A stretch of DNA of 32,892 nt from an uncultured Croceitalea sp. (GTDB lineage: Bacteria; Bacteroidota; Bacteroidia; Flavobacteriales; Flavobacteriaceae). Shown here in pieces: positions 7,622 to 13,493 of this stretch. The translations under genes were made by a program, and so were the position numbers. The stretch covers positions 1 to 32,892 of the forward strand of contig CALGQU010000113.1 in NCBI GenBank assembly GCA_937959125.1. The letters are read 5' to 3'. Every line of letters begins with the position of its first letter. Within the stretch, counting starts at the first letter, position 1. Under the pieces are notes generated by a model. The model ran no database searches. It saw only the letters and a program-made list of their open reading frames with translations, and had not been told where the DNA came from.

Positions 7622-9286
7622 ATGAAAAAAAGCTTTTTAAAAGTTGTACTTTCTTGTTTTGTTGTAGCAGGATTTTTATCCAGCTGCAAGAATTCGTCCT
7701 CTTCCTCATCCAAAAACGTATCGAGAGCCACAGGGTGGAACATTAACTCCAAAAAGGAAGGAAGTTTTCAATACAACACGGATTTTAAAGAACAGGCGAC
7801 CCCCCCGGGAACAGTATTTGTTGAAGGTGGTACTTTTACAAAGGGTAAGGTACAAGATGATATTATGCACGATTGGAACAACTCCCCAACGCAACAGCAC
7901 GTGCAATCCTTTTATATGGATGAAACAGAGGTAACCAACAAAATGTATATGGAATACTTGGATTACCTTAAAAAAGTATATCCACCGGAAAATCCTATGT
8001 ATACCAATATTTACAAAGGAGCATTACCGGATACTTTGGTTTGGAGAAATCGTTTGGGCTTTAATGAGACCATGACCAACAACTATCTTCGCCATCCAGC
8101 TTATGCGGAATATCCCGTAGTAGGTGTTAACTGGGTACAAGCCACGCAATATGCAGAATGGAGAACGGATCGGGTAAACGAATACTATTTGAGCAAGGAA
8201 GGTTATATTGAAGAAGATGCATTGTATGGTGTCCTTAATGGAGAAGTTGGTGGTACGTTCAGTACGGAAGCTTATTTGAACAATCCAGAATCCGTGTATA
8301 ACGGACAAATTGACTCCCTGCAGGGCAAGCAGAAAAAAGATTCCATCAACAGCTTTGCAAAAAGAAGTAGCGGAATTATTAGTCCTGAGTACCGATTACC
8401 AACGGAAACAGAATGGGAATATGCTGCACAGGCCTTAATTGGTTCCAGGGAATACAACAACTATAGAGGTAGAAAAAAATATCCTTGGGAAGGTGACTAT
8501 ACTAGAAACGGACAGCGTTTAGGCCGTGGTGATCAGTTGGCCAACTTTAAGCAAGGTAAGGGTGATTATGGCGGTATTGCCGGATGGTCCGACGATGGTG
8601 CCGATATTACTGCAGAGGTAAAATCATACAAACCCAATGATTTTGGTCTTTATGATATGGCCGGTAATGTTTCTGAATGGGTGGCCGATGTGTACCGACC
8701 TATTGTAGATGATGAAATAAGTGACTTTAACTACTACCGTGGTAACGTATATTTGAAAAAGGCGATCGGTGAGGACGGAAAAGTCCAAATCCTTAGGGAC
8801 TCCGTTGTTTTTGACACCTTACCCAACGGTAAAGTAGTTGCGCTAAACTTACCAGGAGAAATCAAAGAGGTTCCCGTTGGTGAGGAAGAAACCTATCTGA
8901 GGACCAACTTTTCCACAAGTGATAACAGAGGGTTCCGTGATGGGGATGCAGGCTCCTCAAGATTCTTTGAGCGTTTTAGTGATGAAAAAGAGGATAACAG
9001 AAAAATGTACGACGCCCCAAAACATAAAGTGGAGCGTGATTCTACCGGTAAACTATTACGCCAATACGATACCTCAAACTACAGGACTTCTTTGATCAAC
9101 GACGAGGTTCGTGTATATAAAGGAGGGTCTTGGAGAGACAGGGCGTTCTGGTTAGACCCCGCACAAAGAAGGTATTTACCACAATACATGGCCACGGATG
9201 ATATTGGATTTAGATGTGCCATGTCCAGGGTTGGGTCAAAATCCAAAACAAAAAACAAAACGGTAAGACACAAAAAAGCCAAATAA
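7622..9286 (+). CDS. gldJ: Gliding motility lipoprotein GldJ
   Basis: GldJ is an outer-membrane-associated lipoprotein needed for gliding and type IX secretion, thought to form the track or ring structure with GldK and GldN. 554 residues; lipoprotein signal ending GFLSSC with lipidated Cys22, followed by a Ser-rich linker. The formylglycine-generating-enzyme-like (FGE-sulfatase) domain begins at about residue 62 (GTVFVEGGTFTKG) and runs to the end, with the family marks SFYMDETEVTNKMYMEYL, PVVGVNWVQATQYAEWR, YRLPTETEWEYAA, FGLYDMAGNVSEWVADVY and the C-terminal RVYKGGSWRD and IGFRCAMSRVG. The long insert after YCAEW is typical of GldJ and distinguishes it from GldK. A strong terminator follows 26 bp after the stop. 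The enzyme's catalytic cysteine pair is not expected in Gld proteins and I do not rely on it. Confidence 0.95.
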   Translation: MKKSFLKVVLSCFVVAGFLSSCKNSSSSSSKNVSRATGWNINSKKEGSFQYNTDFKEQATPPGTVFVEGGTFTKGKVQDDIMHDWNNSPTQQHVQSFYMDETEVTNKMYMEYLDYLKKVYPPENPMYTNIYKGALPDTLVWRNRLGFNETMTNNYLRHPAYAEYPVVGVNWVQATQYAEWRTDRVNEYYLSKEGYIEEDALYGVLNGEVGGTFSTEAYLNNPESVYNGQIDSLQGKQKKDSINSFAKRSSGIISPEYRLPTETEWEYAAQALIGSREYNNYRGRKKYPWEGDYTRNGQRLGRGDQLANFKQGKGDYGGIAGWSDDGADITAEVKSYKPNDFGLYDMAGNVSEWVADVYRPIVDDEISDFNYYRGNVYLKKAIGEDGKVQILRDSVVFDTLPNGKVVALNLPGEIKEVPVGEEETYLRTNFSTSDNRGFRDGDAGSSRFFERFSDEKEDNRKMYDAPKHKVERDSTGKLLRQYDTSNYRTSLINDEVRVYKGGSWRDRAFWLDPAQRRYLPQYMATDDIGFRCAMSRVGSKSKTKNKTVRHKKAK

Positions 9287-9311
9287 AAGGTAGTGTACCG
9301 TGAAAATAGCA

Positions 9312-9343
9312 AGCCCCTAGCTCTAGAGTTAGGGGCTTTTTTT
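9312..9343 (+). terminator. Intrinsic terminator after gldJ
   Basis: Perfect 8-bp outer stem AGCCCCTA (9312-9319) with TAGGGGCT (9330-9337), extendable inward through a G-T pair and CTC/GAG, followed by seven T (9337-9343). It lies 25 bp after the gldJ stop. Its T-tract ends only 11 bp before the murF start codon. Confidence 0.9.
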
Positions 9344-9354
9344 ATCTTAGGCGC

Positions 9355-10629
9355 ATGAATGTAAATGCGCTACACCAACTGTTCCTTAGCCACCCCATAG
9401 TTTGCACGGATACTAGAAAAATAACCAAGGATTGCCTCTTTTTTGCGCTTAAAGGCCCCAACTTTAACGCCAATACATTTGCTGCTGAAGCACTGGAAAA
9501 AGGGGCGGCATATGCCATTATTGATGAGGCCGCTTTTAAGAATGGGGAGCAGACCCTTTTGGTCAATGATGTTTTGCAAACGTTACAAGAACTGGCCACT
9601 TTCCATAGGAACCATTGTAAGGCCAGGGTCATTAGCCTTACGGGCAGCAACGGAAAGACTACTACCAAGGAACTTATCCATGCCGTGCTATCAAAAAAGT
9701 ATAAGACCGTTGCCACAAAAGGTAACCTTAACAATCATATAGGTGTACCTCTTACCTTATTATCCATTCAAGAAGATACGGAAATCGCCATTGTGGAAAT
9801 GGGGGCCAACCACCAAGGGGAAATCGCTTTTTTAAGTGCTATCGCCCAACCGGATTTTGGGTATATCACCAATTTTGGGAAAGCCCATTTAGAAGGTTTT
9901 GGTGGGGTTGAGGGCGTCGTTAAAGGCAAAAGCGAACTGTATACGTATTTATTGGCCAATAATAAGCATGTCTTTTTAAATGCCGATGACCCCTTGCAAC
10001 TAGAAAAACTGGCACACTACATTAAAAAAATAGGGTTTAGCCAAAAAGACCCCCGTTATTATCCTATTTCATTTTTAGGAGCGGAACCTTTTGTCAAACT
10101 TGGTTTTGAAGGGCAAGAAGTAACCACAAAACTCGTTGGTGCCTATAACTTTACCAATTGCGCTATAGCCTTGCTCATGGGAAAATATTTTAATGTAAAT
10201 AGCGATGCCACTATTAAAGCGGTAGCACAATACACCCCAGAAAACAACCGATCGCAGCTCATTGAAAAAAGCGGACACCATATTATCTTGGATGCATATA
10301 ACGCCAACCCCACCAGTATGGAAGCCGCCTTGCATAGTTTTCATAAAACCAAAGCCCCTTCCAAAATCTTGTTTTTAGGTGATATGTTCGAACTGGGGGA
10401 TTCTGCCAAAGAGGAACACCAAAAAATTGCGGAGATGGCCTTGGAAATGGATTTTGATGCCGTTTTCCTTGTTGGTGAAAACTTTAATGCTACAACAACG
10501 GAAGCACCCAAGTTTAAAACCTTTGCAGACCTAAAAACGCACTTATCGGATTTGCGTTTAAAACCTTCCTCCATATTGATCAAAGGATCCCGTGGTATGG
10601 CCCTTGAACGTTTGTTGGACGAGCTTTAG
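9355..10629 (+). CDS. murF: UDP-N-acetylmuramoyl-tripeptide--D-alanyl-D-alanine ligase
   Basis: Adds D-Ala-D-Ala to UDP-MurNAc-tripeptide, the last cytoplasmic step of peptidoglycan precursor synthesis. 424 residues. The N-terminal substrate domain is about 1-90, the central ATPase domain carries the P-loop TGSNGKTTTKE (Lys101 at its centre) and the downstream GNLNNHIGVPLTLL and EMGANHQGEI blocks that mark MurF rather than MurC/D/E, and the C-terminal domain includes DAYNANPTSMEAAL and GDMFELG. Length is slightly short for MurF (about 450), mostly in the N-terminal domain, but all motifs are there. The ATG at 9355 gives the usual compact N-terminus. It follows gldJ in the order known from other flavobacteria. 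The gldJ terminator just before it means most murF message must begin within or right after the hairpin, or arise by readthrough. Confidence 0.94.
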   Translation: MNVNALHQLFLSHPIVCTDTRKITKDCLFFALKGPNFNANTFAAEALEKGAAYAIIDEAAFKNGEQTLLVNDVLQTLQELATFHRNHCKARVISLTGSNGKTTTKELIHAVLSKKYKTVATKGNLNNHIGVPLTLLSIQEDTEIAIVEMGANHQGEIAFLSAIAQPDFGYITNFGKAHLEGFGGVEGVVKGKSELYTYLLANNKHVFLNADDPLQLEKLAHYIKKIGFSQKDPRYYPISFLGAEPFVKLGFEGQEVTTKLVGAYNFTNCAIALLMGKYFNVNSDATIKAVAQYTPENNRSQLIEKSGHHIILDAYNANPTSMEAALHSFHKTKAPSKILFLGDMFELGDSAKEEHQKIAEMALEMDFDAVFLVGENFNATTTEAPKFKTFADLKTHLSDLRLKPSSILIKGSRGMALERLLDEL

Positions 10630-10718
10630 ACGAGCTTCTTATTAAACTTTTCACAAAACAGGGTTTTCAATGCAATGCGGATACCCCATTTTCGTACTAA
10701 AGGTCAAATACTTTTATT

Positions 10719-11093
10719 ATGGAAAGGAACCAAATTGTTTTTGATGGCGAGTGCAATCTTTGCAACGGTGTTGTGGGATGGCTACTACGGTTTGCTCCAG
10801 AAGGTAGTTTTGATTTTGTGGCTTTTCAATCGCCCAGAGGTCAAAAATTATTACGGCAACATGGGTTTCCTACCGAGGAATTGACAACGGTTATTTACTT
10901 TGATGAAAATGGCGCGCACACCCATTCCGATGGTTTCCTAAAAATCATCTCAAGAATTCCCAATTGGAGGCTGGTTGCCGCTTTATTGGCCTTTATTCCT
11001 AGAATTATACGGGATAGTATCTACAATCTGGCGTCCAGAAACCGCGTTAGTTGGTTTGGAAAGTCCAAAGGTTGTGCGGTAAGTTTTAGGTAG
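10719..11093 (+). CDS. DCC family thiol-disulfide oxidoreductase (DUF393)
   Basis: Small predicted thiol-disulfide oxidoreductase of the DCC (DUF393) family, whose physiological substrates are unknown. 124 residues. The name-giving motif is FDGECNLCNGVV near the N-terminus, with Cys12 and Cys15 in a CxxC arrangement. The conserved ends of the family are present too: FVAFQSPRGQKLL in the middle, SDGFLKI, and the C-terminal YNLASRNRVSWFGK with a third cysteine. No signal peptide, so cytoplasmic. The ATG at 10719 is preceded by an A/T-rich stretch; an earlier in-frame start is not supported because a different frame covers it. It stands 89 bp after murF, same strand, and its stop codon is immediately adjacent to the tRNA-like sequences on the opposite strand. 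Confidence 0.9.
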   Translation: MERNQIVFDGECNLCNGVVGWLLRFAPEGSFDFVAFQSPRGQKLLRQHGFPTEELTTVIYFDENGAHTHSDGFLKIISRIPNWRLVAALLAFIPRIIRDSIYNLASRNRVSWFGKSKGCAVSFR

Positions 11094-11123
11094 TGGAGTA
11101 TAATGGATTCGAACCAGTGACCT

Positions 11124-11141
11124 TCCCGAAAGCTTTCGGGA
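11124..11141. repeat. 18-bp perfect palindrome in place of an anticodon arm
   Basis: TCCCGAAAGCTTTCGGGA is its own reverse complement. It occupies the position of the anticodon arm in the broken tRNA. A related sequence, TTCCCGAAAGC followed by a CTTTCG arm, occurs near 16540, suggesting a dispersed repeat family. Confidence 0.75.
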
Positions 11142-11146
11142 CGCTC

Positions 11147-11260
11147 CCTGCCTACCTTAGTGGAGTGTATTGGATTCGAACCAACGACCCCCGCCCTGTC
11201 AAGGCGGTGCTCTAAACCAACTGAGCTAACACTCCAGAATTTCAATGCCCGGCAGGCAGG
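11147..11260. repeat. Inverted repeat bounding the tRNA-Val segment
   Basis: CCTGCCTACC at 11147-11156 and GGCAGGCAGG at 11251-11260 form inverted repeats with one mismatch out of ten. They sit exactly at the two edges of the segment that separates the halves of the broken tRNA, and within them lie a short leader, the whole tRNA-Val(GAC), and its trailer. Confidence 0.75.
11161..11235 (-). tRNA. tRNA-Val (anticodon GAC)
   Basis: Complete cloverleaf on the minus strand: acceptor GGAGTGT/ACACTCC with discriminator A, D arm GCTC-AGTTGGTTTA-GAGC, anticodon arm CCGCC-TTGACAG-GGCGG, variable GGGTC, T arm GTTGG-TTCGAAT-CCAAT with one G-T pair. The loop reads T-T-GAC-A-G, so the anticodon is GAC (valine). 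The CCA end is not encoded. This is the intact copy lying between the two halves of the broken tRNA. Confidence 0.93.
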
Positions 11261-11302
11261 TACACCAACTGAGCTAATACTCCCGAATTTCATTAAATGC
11301 CC
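11237..11302. repeat. Duplicated tRNA leader sequence
   Basis: GAATTTCA followed by ATGCCC appears at 11237-11250 and again, with TTAA added, at 11285-11301. On the minus strand these are the leaders just before tRNA-Val and just before the broken tRNA. With the shared TTAGCTCAGTTGGT they indicate that leader and tRNA were duplicated together. Confidence 0.7.
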
Positions 11303-11341
11303 AATGCTTTTTTACAATGGGGCTGCAATATCGTAAAAATG

Positions 11342-11752
11342 TTACCAATCTCCATACTCGGCGGAATTCTTTTGCGTCTCATGCAAGGTAATGTGCAATA
11401 ATTGCCCCTTTTCCAATGCCGGTTTTAGAATATCATAGATCACCTTGACAAAATTTTCCGTTGAAGGTATCATATCCTTGAACTCCTCACAGTCTTCATT
11501 CAGGTTTTTATGGTCAAAGCGCTCCTCTACCTCATTCTTGATCAATATACCCAGATCTGCCAAATCCATCACAAAACCGGTCTGTTGATCCACCTCTCCT
11601 TTAATTCTTACCTCTAAATCAAAATTATGGCCGTGGTAATATGGGCTATTGCACTTGCCAAAAACCTGCCGGTTTTTCTCATCGCTCCAATTGGGGTTAT
11701 GCAGGCGGTGCGCCGCATTAAAATGTGCTTTTCTACAAATGGTAACTATCAT
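11342..11752 (-). CDS. 6-pyruvoyltetrahydropterin synthase family protein (PTPS type)
   Basis: Enzyme of the PTPS/QueD superfamily, acting on dihydroneopterin triphosphate in pterin or queuosine synthesis; cytoplasmic. 136 residues. Zinc ligands are His15 (AHFNAAH) and His40, His42 (YYHGHN); the catalytic cysteine is Cys34, giving the spacing C-x5-HGH. This spacing, with FGKCN, FVMDLADL, DHKNLNED and STENFVKVIYDIL, follows the eukaryotic-type tetrahydrobiopterin enzyme more closely than E. coli QueD, which has C-x3-HGH. The C-terminal Glu of the pterin-binding site is in LHITLHET. The automatic annotation would be QueD; I prefer the PTPS-type family name and leave the pathway open. The neighbouring genes do not help: no queC, queE or queF is nearby. 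Confidence 0.9.
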   Translation of the reverse strand: MIVTICRKAHFNAAHRLHNPNWSDEKNRQVFGKCNSPYYHGHNFDLEVRIKGEVDQQTGFVMDLADLGILIKNEVEERFDHKNLNEDCEEFKDMIPSTENFVKVIYDILKPALEKGQLLHITLHETQKNSAEYGDW

Positions 11753-11922
11753 GCGCTCAAGTAAACTCCCTTAGGGCAAGCCCCCAAGGCATTTATACAA
11801 AACTGAATTTTATTTTAAAGATAGGCCAAGGGATATTATACCCTTCGACGCCCATAAGCGTGCAAAGTTACTTTAAAATATAGTTTCTGTTAGCAGCAAT
11901 GGTTTAGCAAAAGTGTCTAATC

Positions 11923-12762
11923 CTAAATTTTCTTTAGGAATTCCAAACTCAACGGTACCTGATCAACTACTTGTGAAGATTCGTCCTCAATAAACATGTA
12001 CTCCACCCCAAGTTCCTTGCCCTTGTGTACCAACGCTTTGATATCTATCTTTCCGGAACCCAAGACCACATTGGTTTCCACATCCCCATGTCCGGTATGG
12101 TTTCCTATGGTACCTTTTTCCATGTCCTTTAAATGCATGAGTTTAAACTTAGTGGGATAGCGTTCAAAAAGCTGCATAGGGTCTTCACCACCATGTACGA
12201 CCCAATACACATCCATTTCAAAATCGAAATGCTTTGCACTCTTGGCCATATGATCGAACATGGTACCGTCTTTATAGGGTTGAAACTCGTACCCATGCGG
12301 ATGGTATACCAGCGTAACGCCATTATCTTTTAAAAGCTTGCCCGCCTCATTGAACACCGCTATAGCATTCTTTGCGTTCTCCGCAGTAAAGGAGTCACCT
12401 GCATGGGGGATCCATGCACACATCACATACGACGCTCCAAAGGCTTTTGCACGTTTCAAGGATTCTTCCGGTGTATCCCGTAATTCTTCAAAACTGGCAC
12501 CGACGCTTGCCGTTTTTAATCCGTGTTCCTTTAACAAAGCTATAAATTCCGATTCTTCCATGCCATAGGTATTCTCCCCTCCTTCAATTAGGGTAATGCC
12601 CCATGAACTTATTTTGGCCAGGGTTCCCGGCACGTCCTTTTCAAATTGGTTCCTTAGACTATAGAGTTGGATTCCTACTGTATTTTCCATATCCATTTCT
12701 TGCTTACAACTTTGGCTATACACCACTACGAACATCAAACCTAAAACAAGTTGTTTTTTCAT
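11923..12762 (-). CDS. Sugar phosphate isomerase/epimerase-like TIM barrel lipoprotein
   Basis: TIM-barrel protein of the xylose-isomerase-like (AP endonuclease 2) superfamily, here exported and lipid-anchored: signal ending VVVYSQSC, lipidated Cys19. 279 residues. Visible family marks are the first strand VGIQLYSLRNQFEKD, the GASYVMCAW strand, the metal-site strand VTLVYHPHGYEF, the FDFEMDVYWV block, FKLMHLKDM and the final GVEYMFIEDESS. Acidic and histidine residues for a divalent metal site are therefore present (His in YHPH, Asp in EMDV, His in MHLKD, Glu in FIEDE). It is the last gene after the GMC oxidoreductase and its partner, 11 bp from the partner gene. In this context it may isomerise, epimerise or eliminate a keto-sugar made by the flavoprotein; that is inference from context, not from sequence. 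Confidence 0.85.
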   Translation of the reverse strand: MKKQLVLGLMFVVVYSQSCKQEMDMENTVGIQLYSLRNQFEKDVPGTLAKISSWGITLIEGGENTYGMEESEFIALLKEHGLKTASVGASFEELRDTPEESLKRAKAFGASYVMCAWIPHAGDSFTAENAKNAIAVFNEAGKLLKDNGVTLVYHPHGYEFQPYKDGTMFDHMAKSAKHFDFEMDVYWVVHGGEDPMQLFERYPTKFKLMHLKDMEKGTIGNHTGHGDVETNVVLGSGKIDIKALVHKGKELGVEYMFIEDESSQVVDQVPLSLEFLKKI

Positions 12763-12773
12763 TTTTGTATTTC

Positions 12774-13490
12774 TTAAGTTAATAGATTACCATTCTCATC
12801 CCATTCTGCGATAACCCCTCTTTTACTTTGGTCCACGCACTTTGCGATCCATTCTGGATCGTAAGCAACACCGTGTTGGTCCAAAACGTCTTGCGGAACG
12901 CCATCCCAAACATTGGGCATATTGCCTTTGTATCCCAAATCTGCAATACCGACCTTTGAGGTATAATAGCCGGTAACCACCAAATTTCGCATTAGCGCAA
13001 AGAATTGGATCTCCAAGGCTTGCTCATCCAATGGAACTTCTGTATCATGCCAACAGATTTGATCACAGAGTTGCTTTTGTTGCGCTAAGGTGGCCGACTT
13101 GAATTCCACTCCAAATTCCGTATTGCACTTATGGTCTAACCACATAAGCCCACCAAGGAGTGTTGGTTTCATTTCTGGAATATCCTTTCCCATAAATTCT
13201 ATCAATTCCGGCACTTCTGCTTCTATGGGCCCTCCATGCGGTTCTTTTGGCGGAAGGATTACGGTGCTCAAGACCGCGATCGTCTCCATCTCATGTTCAT
13301 TGAACAGTTGTTCCGCATTCAACTTTTCAATACGTTCCAATTCCTCCGGTCTTCGACCAAAATATTTTACATCCGTTTCTACTGAAGCGGCTTCAGCCAA
13401 GCTGTCCCCGTTAGTTTTACAACCATGGAACGCCAAGGCAGAGGCGCTTGCCCCAAGAATCATGGTCTCTATACTTTTCCTTCTATCCAT
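12774..13490 (-). CDS. Gluconate 2-dehydrogenase subunit 3 family protein, Tat-signal lipoprotein
   Basis: Small partner subunit of membrane-bound GMC-type sugar dehydrogenases; 238 residues. The N-terminus MDRRKSIETMILGASASA has a twin arginine (Arg3-Arg4) followed by a hydrophobic stretch and a lipobox-like FHGC (Cys24), so it looks like a Tat-exported lipoprotein. The subunit 3 domain lies at about residues 60-200, recognisable from FNEHEMETIAVLSTVILPP, the ELIEFMGKDIPE stretch and the FFALMRNLVVTGYYTSKVGIADLGY block. The gene starts 3 bp after the GMC stop codon. The large subunit has no signal of its own, so this protein probably carries it across the inner membrane as a folded complex. 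The subunit family has no enzymatic residues of its own. Confidence 0.88.
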   Translation of the reverse strand: MDRRKSIETMILGASASALAFHGCKTNGDSLAEAASVETDVKYFGRRPEELERIEKLNAEQLFNEHEMETIAVLSTVILPPKEPHGGPIEAEVPELIEFMGKDIPEMKPTLLGGLMWLDHKCNTEFGVEFKSATLAQQKQLCDQICWHDTEVPLDEQALEIQFFALMRNLVVTGYYTSKVGIADLGYKGNMPNVWDGVPQDVLDQHGVAYDPEWIAKCVDQSKRGVIAEWDENGNLLT

Positions 13491-13493
13491 GGT

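Larger units (their letters stand above)
11094..11283 (-). pseudogene. Broken tRNA-like gene, interrupted in the D arm by a segment carrying tRNA-Val
   Basis: Read on the minus strand, a tRNA 5' part (11283 down to 11261: acceptor GGAGTAT, TA, D-stem GCTC, D-loop AGTTGGTGTA) is separated from a tRNA 3' part (11146 down to 11094: D-stem GAGC, hairpin, variable region AGGTC, T arm ACTGG-TTCGAAT-CCATT, acceptor ATACTCC, A). The outer acceptor strands pair perfectly, and the D-stem GCTC/GAGC closes too, although 114 bp lie between them. The T stem has one C-T mismatch and the anticodon arm is replaced by an 18-bp palindrome with no usable anticodon (no U33). So this copy is almost certainly non-functional as a tRNA. 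Whether it is one gene split by insertion or two remnants of an array is discussed under findings. Confidence 0.65.

Noticed and set aside
9342-9734. Minus-strand open frame opposite murF
   Set aside because: Antisense to conserved murF; no start context or family features.
11021-11293. Open frame of 90 codons on the minus strand across the tRNA region
   Set aside because: It is a translation of tRNA-Val and the tRNA-like repeats; its residues follow the tRNA structure and no protein family features are present.
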